A stretch of 50,129 bases of DNA from Dehalococcoidia bacterium (GTDB lineage Bacteria > Chloroflexota > Dehalococcoidia > Lucifugimonadales > UBA1123), in NCBI GenBank assembly GCA_009838465.1, contig VXRN01000066.1, positions 1 through 50,129 on the forward strand, read 5' to 3'. Each line of letters begins with the position of its first letter. Position 1 is the stretch's first letter. Under the pieces are notes generated by a model. It was given only the letters and a program-made list of their open reading frames with translations, was not told where the DNA came from and ran no database searches. Below, in pieces: positions 1 through 8,494 of this stretch. The translations under genes and the position numbers were made by a program.

Positions 1-27
1 GGTAGCGGCGGTGGGTGGGGAGATGAA

Positions 28-136
28 CACCCTCACCCTAGTCCTCTCCCTGCGGGAGAGGGGATCTGTTGACTGGATTTCGTAGCTGATTGGACATTTA
101 CCTACCCTTGCGAGCCCTGAGGGAGAGGGGGGCGCT
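28..136. repeat. Dispersed G+C-rich repeat, copy 1 (two-part form)
   Basis: A CACCCTCACCCTAG start is followed by a CTCTCCC/GGGAGAG inverted repeat, about 50 nt of middle sequence containing GTAGCTGATTGG, and a second GAGGGAGAGGG block. The same architecture recurs at 24236-24339 and 28187-28292, and the first half alone at 14988, 29181 and 31842. A related CACCCCCATCCTAGCC block with its own CTTCCCC/GGGGAAG inverted repeat continues to about 190. No gene is visible in 1-298. Confidence 0.7.
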
Positions 137-298
137 CAGCCTAATCACCCCCATCCTAGCCTTCCCCCATCAAGTGGGGAAGGGACTTTGGGATACCCCT
201 TCAGCGTGTGGAGGGGGAAGAGATTTTGGCTTTGGAGGGCGGGGACGAATGGGGGTTCGTCCCCGCCGTTGGCGCATCAACGCGGGATGGGATGGGGT

Positions 299-2041
299 TC
301 AGCCGTCGGTGATGCGGATCTCCTTGAGCTTGGGGATGATCATAGGAGTTACGCGGTAGTTTTCGACGTGGGGCTTTATCAGGACGTAGCGTTCTCCGGC
401 GTACCAGAGAGGCAGCCATGCGGCGTCATCCACAATCATCTTTTCGGCCTGATGATACAGGCTAACGCGCTTCTCCAGGTCGGCTTCGGTGCGCGCCTCC
501 TCCAGAATGGCATCGAGTTCCGCATTGGAGTATGCGCCGTGATTGATAGAACTCTCTGTATGGAACAGGATGTCGAGGAAGTCCTGCGGGTCGGGGTAGT
601 CGGCCTGCCATCCGAGACCGCCATAAGCCTGGAACCTCTGCTGGTTCAAGTCTTCGAGGTAGGTGGCCCACTCGACCTGCTGTATCTCGACCTCGACGCC
701 GAGTTCCTGCCTCCACATTTCGATTATCACTTCGAGGTCGAGGCCGATGGTGCCGCCGGTGCCCGGCACGGTCACTTCGATCCTGGGCCTGGTGTCGGGG
801 TCGGCGTACTTGGACTCGGCGAGCAGCTGGCGCGCGAACTCGGGGTCGTATTCCAAGCCGACGAGGTTCTCGTTGTAGCCCGGGAAGCCGGGGGGCAGAA
901 TGCCGTATGCGGGTTCGACAAGCTCGGAGAGCACCTCGGTGGCTATGAGTTCCTTGTCCACGGCGTGGTTGAGGGCCTGCCGGAATTTGGGATCGTCGAA
1001 CGGGGGCATACTGGTATTGAAGCCGACGTATGAGACGCTGAAGTCGGGCGGGGCGATGATGAGTTCCTTGTTCAAATCTTCGTTGGGGTCGAGAACCCTG
1101 TCCAGATCGAACAGGCCAACGCCAGTGATGTCTATCTCATCGTTCTCATACATGGCCATGGCCTGGCCGCCGGCGAGGTTCATCGAAATGGAGTCCACGT
1201 GTGCGGGCTGGCGGTAGAAGTTCTCGTTGCGCTCGAGGATGATGCGCTCGCCGATCCTGTATTCGGCCAGCTTGAAGGGGCCCGTGCCGTTCGGGTTCTC
1301 GGTCCAGTTCCTGCCGCCGGCTTCGACGTTCTCCCTGTCCAGCACAAAGGCGGTGGGGTAGGTGAGCTTGGCGAGGAAGTATGCCTTGGGGGCGTCAATC
1401 GTGAACTCGATTGTGTGGTCGTCTATGACCCTGACGCCCTCGATCTCGGTTGTCTCACCTTCGAGGGCCTTCTCGACCCCGATGATGTCGTTGAGGTAGG
1501 TGTCGGCGACGGGGGAGGCGGTATCGGGATGCACCGCCCTTTCAAGCGACCACTTGACGTCGTGGGCTGTTATGGGCTTGCCGTCGTGGAACTTGGCGTT
1601 CTTGCGCAGGTTGAAGGTGTACACCGTGCCGGTGTCGTCAATGTCCCAGCTTTCGGCGATGTCAGGCACGAGCTGGAGGTCGGTGTTCATGGTAACGAGT
1701 CCGCTGAACAACTCGACCACGACGCCGGAGGAGGTGGTGTCGGTAGTGAGGTGGGGATCAAGCGTGGGCGGGTCGGACCACAGCCTGCGGAAAACGCCGC
1801 CGGACTCTCCGGACTCCGAACCCTCTTCCATACCGGACACGGCCGGGGCCGTGGTGGGCGCTGGCTGGGGCTGCTGGGCGGCGGCGGGTTCAGGTGCGGT
1901 CGTGGGTTCAGGTGCAGCCGTGGGCTCGGCGGACTTGGCAACTTCTTCGGCTACGGAAACGGGTTCTTCCGTCTCGGAGTCGCCGCAGGCCAGTACAAAG
2001 GCGAGCGCCAGGATGGTGGCAAGTATCGCGATTTTCTTCAT
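299..2041 (-). CDS. ABC transporter substrate-binding lipoprotein (peptide/nickel type, SBP family 5)
   Basis: This is a 580-residue extracytoplasmic solute-binding protein of the SBP_bac_5 (oligopeptide/dipeptide/nickel) family, which delivers substrate to an ABC importer. The N-terminus MKKIAILATILALAFVLACG is a lipoprotein signal with a lipobox ending LAC, so the mature protein should be lipid-anchored on the outer face of the membrane. A linker rich in PTAAPEP and TTAPEP units (about residues 40-70) precedes the binding domain. Family features include SDPPTLDPH near the start of the domain, KFHDGKPITAHDVKWSLER and a NGTGPFKL segment. ATG at 2041 is preferred to GTG at 2056 because it places the signal at the N-terminus. 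No permease or ATPase genes lie beside it. The substrate is unknown. Confidence 0.9.
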   Translation of the reverse strand: MKKIAILATILALAFVLACGDSETEEPVSVAEEVAKSAEPTAAPEPTTAPEPAAAQQPQPAPTTAPAVSGMEEGSESGESGGVFRRLWSDPPTLDPHLTTDTTSSGVVVELFSGLVTMNTDLQLVPDIAESWDIDDTGTVYTFNLRKNAKFHDGKPITAHDVKWSLERAVHPDTASPVADTYLNDIIGVEKALEGETTEIEGVRVIDDHTIEFTIDAPKAYFLAKLTYPTAFVLDRENVEAGGRNWTENPNGTGPFKLAEYRIGERIILERNENFYRQPAHVDSISMNLAGGQAMAMYENDEIDITGVGLFDLDRVLDPNEDLNKELIIAPPDFSVSYVGFNTSMPPFDDPKFRQALNHAVDKELIATEVLSELVEPAYGILPPGFPGYNENLVGLEYDPEFARQLLAESKYADPDTRPRIEVTVPGTGGTIGLDLEVIIEMWRQELGVEVEIQQVEWATYLEDLNQQRFQAYGGLGWQADYPDPQDFLDILFHTESSINHGAYSNAELDAILEEARTEADLEKRVSLYHQAEKMIVDDAAWLPLWYAGERYVLIKPHVENYRVTPMIIPKLKEIRITDG

Positions 2042-2123
2042 TTGCTCATCTCTCACTGCTCTTGGATTTGGACTCTCCGATAGATATGGATTCCTGGCTG
2101 AGGGGGTAGGTATTCTGCCTAGT

Positions 2124-2200
2124 CACCCCCATCCTAACCTTCCCTCGTCAAGGGGGAAGGGACTTTTGCCTACGCTTGTGAACCACTCAGGAGAGGGGAT
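2124..2200. repeat. Dispersed repeat, variant copy
   Basis: CACCCCCATCCTAACC is followed by a CTTCCCTCGTCAAGGGGGAAG inverted repeat and a second GGAGAGGGGA block. It matches the second half of the copy near position 150. It lies between the substrate-binding protein and prfB. Confidence 0.6.
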
Positions 2201-2283
2201 TCTTTCGACATTTGGATTTCCACGTACTCGATAAGTTTAGATGCACCTAACTGTTGATTCGGTGTCGCTTCCAACGATTCGAC

Positions 2284-3394
2284 CTAATCGCGGGCGGAAT
2301 CACCGACTGTTGTCTTTAGATACGAGACAATGAACCCATCCAGATTACCATCGAGGACGGCGGCGGTGTCGGAGACGGTGTAGTCCATGCGGTGATCCTT
2401 GACCATCTGGTAGGGGTGGAGAACGTAGCTCCTTATCTGATTGCCCCATTCGGGGGAGATGTGCTCTCCCTTGATTTTAGCCATCTGCTCGGCCTTCTTC
2501 TGCATCTCAAGTTCGACGAGACGGGCCATGAGGATACGCATGGCAATCTCCCTGTTCTGACGGAGGGAGCGTTCGTTCTGGCAGCTAACGCGGGTGCCGG
2601 TGGGCAGGTGGGTAATCCTGATGGCGGTGGAGTTCTTCTGTACGCTCTGTCCACCGTGTCCGCCCGCCCTGAAGGTGTCTATCCTGAGGTCGTCGGGGCC
2701 AATCCGGACGTCGGTGCCCTCCTCCACCTCGGGCATGACCTCGGCGAGGGCGAAGGAGGTGTGGCGGGCATGGTTGCCGTCGAAGGGGGAGATTCTCACA
2801 AGGCGGTGGACGCCCTTTTCGGCCTTGAGGTAGCCGTAGGCGTGATCGCCGGAGACCTGGACGACGACGCTCTTGATGCCGGCCTCGTCGCCCGGGGAGA
2901 TGTCGAGCACCTCGGTCCTGTATCCCCTACCCTCGGACCAGCGGAGGTACATGCGCATGAGCATCTGTACCCAGTCCTGGGAGTCCACACCGCCCGCGCC
3001 GGCGTGTAGCGCGAGTATGGCGTTGTGGTCGTCGTATTCGCCGGAGAGCATGAGCCTGAATTCGAGGTCTTCGAGTTCGGACTGGAGGGCGGCGAGGTCT
3101 TCCGCCATGGACTCGGTAAGGGACTCGTCACCTTCGTCCATAGCGAGTTCGAGCAGTTCGTCGAGTTCGGTCGCACGGGAGTCGAGGGCGGTCCAAGACT
3201 CGGACTCGCTCTTGAGGTCCGCCATCTTGCGCATTACGCGCTGGGCGCGCCGGTTATCTTCCCAGATAGCGGGATCAGAGGCCTGTTCTTCCAACTCCGC
3301 AATCTCTTTCTTCTTGGCGTCGAGGTCAAAGACGCACCATGAGATCGGATATGCGGGAGCGTGTCTGGGCTAATCGGCCTCTCATGTCTTGCAT
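2284..3394 (-). CDS. prfB: Peptide chain release factor 2, with programmed +1 frameshift
   Basis: RF2 recognises UGA and UAA and triggers peptidyl-tRNA hydrolysis. The main frame carries the anticodon-like tripeptide SPF (in VRISPFDGNHARHTSF) and the catalytic GGQ loop (RAGGHGGQSVQ). Its first in-frame start (TTG, 3294) lacks the usual N-terminus. Upstream in frame 0, ATG at 3394 has an AGGT ribosome site 9 nt before it and encodes MQDMRGRLAQTRSRISDLMVRL, ending at CTT TGA C (3331-3325), the classic RF2 recoding site. A +1 slip on CTT continues as DLDAKKKEIAELEEQ, matching the usual RF2 N-terminus, and gives 369 residues in total (E. coli RF2 has 365). The upstream stimulator is weak (GGTG rather than AGGGGG). 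Frameshifting is inferred from the sequence, not shown. Confidence 0.93.
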
Positions 3395-3410
3395 CTGACT
3401 TTGACCTCGA
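3320..3410 (-). promoter_or_regulatory. prfB leader: 12-bp inverted repeat pairing the ribosome site with the frameshift site
   Basis: In the mRNA sense, UCGAGGUCAAAG (3410 to 3399) contains the Shine-Dalgarno sequence and ends 4 nt before the ATG at 3394. It is perfectly complementary to CUUUGACCUCGA (3331 to 3320), which contains the complete CUU UGA C slip site. The loop between the arms is 67 nt. A fold closing the two arms would hide the ribosome site. A switch function is inference. Confidence 0.5.
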
Positions 3411-3542
3411 TATTGCGGCGAACTCTATATGTATAACGCCGAGGCTGCGGAAAGGTTGGGTATAAGCGGAAATATGTATCGAATTATAGCAACGAGGGGT
3501 TAGCGGCTTCCAACCTATGGAAGCCGCTCTGAGGCCGAAGCT

Positions 3543-3977
3543 CTAGACGGGTTCGGCGAGGAATACGGGGATCTTGCGGGTGGTCTTGTTCTGGTACTCC
3601 TCGTATGGGGAGAATGCGGCGACGGCGATGTCCCACAGGCGGGCGCGTTCGGGGTCGTCCTCGACCTCGCGGACACGCATGGAGTACACGTCGGTCTCGT
3701 CGCGGATTTCGACGCCGGAGTCGGCGCGGAGGTTGTACACCCATACGGGGTTCCTGGGCGCGCCGCCCTGGGAGCCGACGAGGACGTAGTTGTCGCCGTC
3801 CTTGACGCGCATGAGCGGGGTCTTGCGAATGGCGCCGGTCTTGTTGCCACGGTTGGTGACGATGACGACGGGGAGTCCGGTCTCGCGCAGGGTGGTCCCG
3901 TCTGTGCCTCCGCTGCTCTCGTAGAGTTCGACCTGCTCTCGGACCCAGTCTCTTGGTGAGGGTATGTATTCGGCCAT
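3543..3977 (-). CDS. Deazaflavin (F420)-dependent nitroreductase/quinone reductase family protein
   Basis: This 144-residue protein resembles the DDN family (PF04075), small split-barrel proteins that use reduced F420 to reduce quinones or nitro compounds in actinobacteria and Chloroflexota. Family-like segments are VVIVTNRGNKTGAIRKTPLM, which typically contacts the F420 phosphate, then YVLVGSQGGAPRNPVWVYNL and a conserved C-terminus ending FLAEPV. ATG at 3977 has AAGGAG 7 nt upstream. It is transcribed divergently from lexA with about 200 bp between them. The exact substrate cannot be told; flavin rather than F420 use is possible in some relatives. Confidence 0.88.
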   Translation of the reverse strand: MAEYIPSPRDWVREQVELYESSGGTDGTTLRETGLPVVIVTNRGNKTGAIRKTPLMRVKDGDNYVLVGSQGGAPRNPVWVYNLRADSGVEIRDETDVYSMRVREVEDDPERARLWDIAVAAFSPYEEYQNKTTRKIPVFLAEPV

Positions 3978-4070
3978 GGTTCACTCCTTACTTTTATCCC
4001 GAAATGTCTGCGACCTATGATAGCTGGAATGGAGGTCTCGCTCCACAGGTTTAGGTAGCAGAAAAAGGCC

Positions 4071-4145
4071 GTTCTGAACATGCGTATCGAAATTTGCGAA
4101 ATTGGGGTTGACAGCGTACAAATGGTCTGTTATCGTTCAGAGAAC
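4071..4145 (+). promoter_or_regulatory. lexA promoter with two GTTC...GAAC palindromes
   Basis: A strong promoter is visible: TTGACA (4108-4113), 17 nt, then TATCGT (4131-4136). The palindrome GTTC-AGA-GAAC (4135-4145) overlaps the -10 end. A second one, GTTC-T-GAAC, lies at 4071-4079, and both are followed by AT. LexA usually represses its own gene, so the 4135 palindrome is a candidate SOS operator. It is not the Bacillus-type GAAC-N4-GTTC box, because the half-sites are in the opposite order. Confidence 0.6.
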
Positions 4146-4179
4146 ATTAGTCCTTTGGAGAAGATCAGGAGAATAGAAT

Positions 4180-4824
4180 ATGAAAGCGAAACTGTCGGCC
4201 CGCCAGGAAAACATACTTCAGTTCATCCAGCAGTTCATGGAAGAGCGCCACTACCCGCCCACGGTACGCGACATCCAGAACGGCTGCAACGTCAGTTCCA
4301 CCTCGGTGGTGGACTACAACCTGCACAAGCTCCAGGCGATGGGGTATCTCAAGCGCGAGCCTGAAGTGTCCCGGGGCATAGAGCTCATAGGCGAGGGGCT
4401 GAAAGGCACGAAGCGCGACATTCAGAGCATCCCGGTAATGGGCAGCATCGCCGCGGGCGAGCCGCTGCACGTGCCGGATGCGCCCGCAGTCGCCGAGGAG
4501 AGCTACGACACGGTTGACCTGCCATCGTCTCTGATCGGCGACCGCGAGAATATGTTCGCGCTGCGCGTGAAGGGCACCTCGATGATAGACGCGCTGGTCG
4601 CGGACGGCGATTTGGTCATCCTAGAGCCGGCCAACGAGGCGGCCAATGGCGACATGGTAGCGGCTTGGCTGGACCCCAGCGAGGAGACCACGCTGAAGCG
4701 CTTCTACATGGAGGGCGACATGGTGCGCCTGCAGCCCGAGAACGCGACTATGCAGCCCATCATGGTGGCCGCGAAGGACGTGTCGGTGCGTGGCAAGGTC
4801 GTGGGTGTGGTCAGGAGTATGTAG
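4180..4824 (+). CDS. lexA: LexA repressor, SOS regulator
   Basis: LexA represses DNA-damage genes and cleaves itself when RecA filaments form. The 214 residues contain an N-terminal winged helix (LSARQENILQFIQQF to about residue 70) and a C-terminal peptidase domain. The scissile Ala92-Gly93 bond (SIAAGEPL), catalytic Ser134 (VKGTSM) and Lys173 (TTLKRFY) are all present, so self-cleavage should work. ATG at 4180 has AGGAG 8 nt upstream. In the DNA-recognition part, VRDIQNGCNVSSTSVVDYNL departs from E. coli LexA, consistent with a different operator. A strong terminator follows at 4855-4879, so the gene appears monocistronic. Confidence 0.95.
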   Translation: MKAKLSARQENILQFIQQFMEERHYPPTVRDIQNGCNVSSTSVVDYNLHKLQAMGYLKREPEVSRGIELIGEGLKGTKRDIQSIPVMGSIAAGEPLHVPDAPAVAEESYDTVDLPSSLIGDRENMFALRVKGTSMIDALVADGDLVILEPANEAANGDMVAAWLDPSEETTLKRFYMEGDMVRLQPENATMQPIMVAAKDVSVRGKVVGVVRSM

Positions 4825-4854
4825 CTCTGCCCACTTCATCCAAGTGAATGTATC

Positions 4855-4879
4855 AAGGCCGCGCGCTGCGCGGCCTTTT
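4855..4879 (+). terminator. Rho-independent terminator of lexA
   Basis: The 10-bp perfect stem AAGGCCGCGC / GCGCGGCCTT has a GCT loop and is followed by TT. It starts 31 nt after the lexA stop codon. Confidence 0.88.
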
Positions 4880-4932
4880 CATCTCGGCAATTATCTGGCT
4901 AAGATGCACCCAATCGGAAAGGAATCAGTCCT

Positions 4933-5865
4933 GTGATGCGCTACTTCGGCAATGGCCCATACTGCTATTCCAACGCCGTATCCATGCTACTATCCAGCAC
5001 CGGCGAGGAAGTCTCGCCATCGCTGGTCGAGGTATTGACCGGAGTCGGTCATGGCCCTGTCTTCTACGAAGAAAGATCTCAGTTGTTCTACTTCGGGGAC
5101 TGCCACATGCCTCCTGACTCAGGCATCACCGCCGCAATGACTGAACTCGGTTTCGATTTCATCGAGACGGCCTGCGACTCTGACGACAGTCCTCCGCTGG
5201 ACCGCCTCGCATCCGCTCTGAAGAACGGGCCTGCGATACTCGGCCCCCTGGACATGAGCCTGCTCAAGTACAACCCTTCCCACAAGTATCTGAGAGGAGC
5301 CGACCACTTCGTTCTCGCCTACAACATGGACGAACGGCACGCCTATCTTCACGATCCTGAAGGTTTCCCTTTCGTTCAATTGCCCATAGAGGACCTCGTC
5401 GCCGCCTGGCGCGCGGACAGCGTTGATTACAAGAGGGGGCATTATCGCTGCTGGCACTCACCGTCCCGGACACGGCATCCCAGCACTGAAGATCTCACAG
5501 ATGTGGCGATGGAACAGATCAAAGTCGCGTACAGCCGCATGGAATCGGTCGAATCGGTCAAAACGGGAAATGACGCGACATTCCTCCTGTTAGCCGCCCT
5601 TATGTCTGATCCCATCTCCGGATCTCTCAAGTCGCACCTCTTGAATTTCGCCCTGAAACTGGCAGCACGAAGGGCGGGAGACTACGCGGAGTTCTTCCGC
5701 GAGAGCTGGCCGGTGTTGTCCGACCTCAAGTATGAGCAGGCCGTACTGCTCGGCAGGTGCCAATCGAACGGGGCAAACGATGACTGGTCCACTGTGGCTG
5801 ATGACCTACGCACCCTATCCGAACTGGAAGAGCGTATCCGGCGATCCGTAATGGAGCAGTCCTGA
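4933..5865 (+). CDS. BtrH_N-domain-like protein (papain-fold, probable acyltransferase or peptidase homologue)
   Basis: This 310-residue protein has an N-terminal NGPYCYSNAVSMLL motif (Cys11), a later GADHFVLAY (His125) and a following Asp in HDPEG (Asp141). This Cys-His-Asp order is that of the BtrH_N family (PF14399), known from the butirosin acyltransferase BtrH and distantly related to C39-type cysteine peptidases. The C-terminal half (about 170-310) is helical and resembles the region following BtrH_N in related proteins. GTG at 4933 has AAGGA 10 nt upstream; ATG at 4936 is the alternative. No biosynthetic cluster lies around it. The substrate is unknown, and a catalytic role is inferred only from the conserved triad. 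Confidence 0.68.
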   Translation: MMRYFGNGPYCYSNAVSMLLSSTGEEVSPSLVEVLTGVGHGPVFYEERSQLFYFGDCHMPPDSGITAAMTELGFDFIETACDSDDSPPLDRLASALKNGPAILGPLDMSLLKYNPSHKYLRGADHFVLAYNMDERHAYLHDPEGFPFVQLPIEDLVAAWRADSVDYKRGHYRCWHSPSRTRHPSTEDLTDVAMEQIKVAYSRMESVESVKTGNDATFLLLAALMSDPISGSLKSHLLNFALKLAARRAGDYAEFFRESWPVLSDLKYEQAVLLGRCQSNGANDDWSTVADDLRTLSELEERIRRSVMEQS

Positions 5866-5983
5866 AAACGCCCGGTCGCCAGCGTATGTGTTACTCTGTA
5901 TGGAGATACTGTTGGCGGACCAGTTGTAATATTCAAGGAATTGGCTGTGTCTTTCAATCGGGCGCAAGTTCAAGAGGTGGCCG

Positions 5984-8464
5984 GTGCCTGACCAGATAAG
6001 CCCACACATCACTCTTCCCATAACGGGGATGACGTGCGCGGCGTGCGTCTCCCATGTCTCGGATGCGCTGGAGGAAGTTGAGGGCGTGGAGCGAGTTTCG
6101 GTGAACCTGGCGACCGAGAAGGCGTCGCTGGACCTGAAGTCGGATGGGGTGGAACTCTCCACACTGACGCACGCGGTGGAGGACGCGGGATACGGGATAG
6201 GGACGCGCAAGACGACGCTGGCGATAGGCGGTATGACGTGCGCGGCGTGCGTGATGCACGTGGAGAACGCGCTGGAAGAGGCGGACGGAGTGCTGTCGGC
6301 TAACGTCAACCTGGCGACAGAGCGGGCTTCCGTGGAATATGTGCCGGGCCTGGCCGGAATATCGGAGCTGAGGCACTCGGTGGAGGACGCGGGATACTCG
6401 GTGGCGGGGGTGGTCGGCGATCCGAATGACGACGCGGCGACTCCGAAGGACGTTCGGACGCTCAGAAACCGGATGGCGTTCAGCGTTGCAATCGCAGCCG
6501 TAATCATGGCGCTTATGGCGATTCCGAACGCCACCGACCTCTTCCCGTTCAGGATGGATTTCGCGCTGCTCGCGCTGGCTACGCCGGTGCAGTTCTGGGC
6601 GGGTCGCGGGTTCTACACGTCGGCGTGGAGTGCGGCGCGGCATCTGACGTCGAACATGAACACGCTGATAGCGGTGGGAACGTCGGTCGCGTACCTGTAC
6701 AGCCTGGTGGTTACTTTCTTCGGAGGCGCAGCGTTCTTCGAGGGGCGCGCCACGGACACGTATTTTGATACGTCGTCCGCTATCATCGCACTGGTGCTGC
6801 TTGGCAAGTTCCTGGAGGCGAGGGCGAAGAGCCGCGCTTCGAACGCTATCAGGGCACTGCTGGACCTTCAGCCCAAGACGGCGAGGGTGGTCAGGGACGG
6901 CCAGGACGTTGACATTCCGATAGAGGACATCGTTGTCGGTGACGTGATAGTCGTCAGGCCGGGCGAGAAGGTGGCGGTGGATGGGATCGTGGAGGACGGT
7001 ACGTCTTCCATGGACGAGTCTATGCTGACCGGAGAGAGCGTGCCGGTGGACAAGGGGCGCGGCGGCGAGGTGTACGGTGGCACTCTGAACGGCAGCGGGA
7101 GCTTCACATTCAGTGCGACGCGCGTGGGTCGGGACACGATGCTGTCGAACATCGTGCGGCTGGTGGAGGAAGCGCAGGGGTCGAAGGCGCCGATACAGCG
7201 GATGGCGGACCTGGTATCGGCGTATTTCGTGCCTTCGGTGATCGGAGTTGCGGCGCTGGTCTTCCTGATCTGGCTGGCACTCGGGCCTGAACCTTCTTAC
7301 GTGACAGCGATACTGACGGCGGTTGCCGTGCTCATCATCGCGTGCCCGTGCGCGATGGGGCTGGCGACGCCAGCGGCCATTATGGTGGGTATTGGCAAGG
7401 GCGCGGAGTACGGGGTGCTGATACGGGGGGCAGGCGCATTGGAGTCGGCGCACAAGGTCGAGGTGGTGGTGCTGGACAAGACGGGCACTCTGACGAAAGC
7501 GCGGCCTGAGGTGACCGACATTTATGCCCCGGACGGCGACGAGAGCGGACTGCTCGCGTTGGCAGCGGCGGCGGAACGGCGGTCGGAACACCCGCTGGGG
7601 ATAGCGGTCGTGGAGTCGGCGGCGGAGCGTGGTCTCACGCTGAAGGATGCGACGGAGTTCAAGGCTGCGCCCGGGGCAGGAATAAGAGCGAGGGTGAATG
7701 GGACGGGCCTGGTCATCGGCAATCTTGGAATGATGCGACGGGATGGAATCCGGCTGAATGGCATGGAGGTGGAGGCGGACGGGTTTGCGGCGCAGGGCAA
7801 GACGCCGATGTACGTGGCGGCGGACGGCGACGCGCTCGGAGTCCTGGCGGTGGCAGACGGGCTCAAGCCCGAGTCGACGGAGGTGGTGAGTACGCTCAAG
7901 GGCCAAGGTGTGGAGGTGGTGATGCTGACCGGGGACAATGAGCGCACAGCGCGGGCAATCGCGGAGCAGGTGGGAATCGAGAGAGTCGTGTCTGAGGTTC
8001 TGCCGTCGGACAAGGCTGACGTGATACGGTCGCTCCAGGCGGAAGGCAAGAGGGTGGCGATGGTCGGGGACGGCGTGAACGATGCGCCCGCACTCGCGCA
8101 GGCGGACGTAGGGGTGGCTATCGGGACCGGGTCGGACGTATCCATCGAGGCGGCGGACGTGACGCTTGTGGGCGGCGACCTGCGGGGCGTCTCAACGCTC
8201 ATATCGCTGAGCCGGGCGACGATGCGGGTGATCCGTCAGAACCTGTTCTGGGCTTTCGCGTACAACGTGGCGCTAATCCCGGTCGCGGCGGGGATACTAT
8301 ATCCGCTGTTCGCGTCGGGGGGGACGCCAGAGGCGCTGAGGCCGATACTGGGTGAGCACGGTTTCCTGAACCCGGTGCTTGCGGCGGGCGCGATGGCGTT
8401 CAGCTCGGTGTCGGTGATTACGAACTCGCTGAGGCTGAAGCGGTTCAGACCGAAGAATGGATAG
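5984..8464 (+). CDS. copA: Copper-exporting P1B-type ATPase with two heavy-metal domains
   Basis: This 826-residue P-type ATPase uses ATP to export Cu(I). Two N-terminal heavy-metal-associated domains each carry GMTCAAC (Cys18/21 and Cys86/89). The membrane metal site is CPC (Cys454 and Cys456) in [13 protein letters not shown], supported by AYNVALIP and MAFSS in the last helices, which are the P1B-1 (Cu+) signatures. The actuator TGES loop, the phosphorylated Asp of DKTGTLT (Asp498), the nucleotide-site SEHPLG, MLTGDN and GDGVNDAPA are all present, so the enzyme looks active. The start is GTG at 5984 with GAGG about 6 nt before it. The YHS protein and cytochrome about 2 kb downstream may share a metal theme but are separately transcribed. 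Confidence 0.96.
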   Translation: MPDQISPHITLPITGMTCAACVSHVSDALEEVEGVERVSVNLATEKASLDLKSDGVELSTLTHAVEDAGYGIGTRKTTLAIGGMTCAACVMHVENALEEADGVLSANVNLATERASVEYVPGLAGISELRHSVEDAGYSVAGVVGDPNDDAATPKDVRTLRNRMAFSVAIAAVIMALMAIPNATDLFPFRMDFALLALATPVQFWAGRGFYTSAWSAARHLTSNMNTLIAVGTSVAYLYSLVVTFFGGAAFFEGRATDTYFDTSSAIIALVLLGKFLEARAKSRASNAIRALLDLQPKTARVVRDGQDVDIPIEDIVVGDVIVVRPGEKVAVDGIVEDGTSSMDESMLTGESVPVDKGRGGEVYGGTLNGSGSFTFSATRVGRDTMLSNIVRLVEEAQGSKAPIQRMADLVSAYFVPSVIGVAALVFLIWLALGPEPSYVTAILTAVAVLIIACPCAMGLATPAAIMVGIGKGAEYGVLIRGAGALESAHKVEVVVLDKTGTLTKARPEVTDIYAPDGDESGLLALAAAAERRSEHPLGIAVVESAAERGLTLKDATEFKAAPGAGIRARVNGTGLVIGNLGMMRRDGIRLNGMEVEADGFAAQGKTPMYVAADGDALGVLAVADGLKPESTEVVSTLKGQGVEVVMLTGDNERTARAIAEQVGIERVVSEVLPSDKADVIRSLQAEGKRVAMVGDGVNDAPALAQADVGVAIGTGSDVSIEAADVTLVGGDLRGVSTLISLSRATMRVIRQNLFWAFAYNVALIPVAAGILYPLFASGGTPEALRPILGEHGFLNPVLAAGAMAFSSVSVITNSLRLKRFRPKNG

Positions 8465-8494
8465 CTAGGGCTACGCATCATCTCCGAAGGCGGG

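Noticed and set aside
188..1033. Long plus-strand reading frame opposite the substrate-binding protein gene
   Set aside because: It is a shadow of the minus-strand gene caused by its G+C-rich codon use. The protein has no family resemblance and no ribosome site.
5954..7906. 650-residue minus-strand frame opposite copA
   Set aside because: It is very rich in Arg and His, with no motif, and lies entirely within the clearly identified copA gene.
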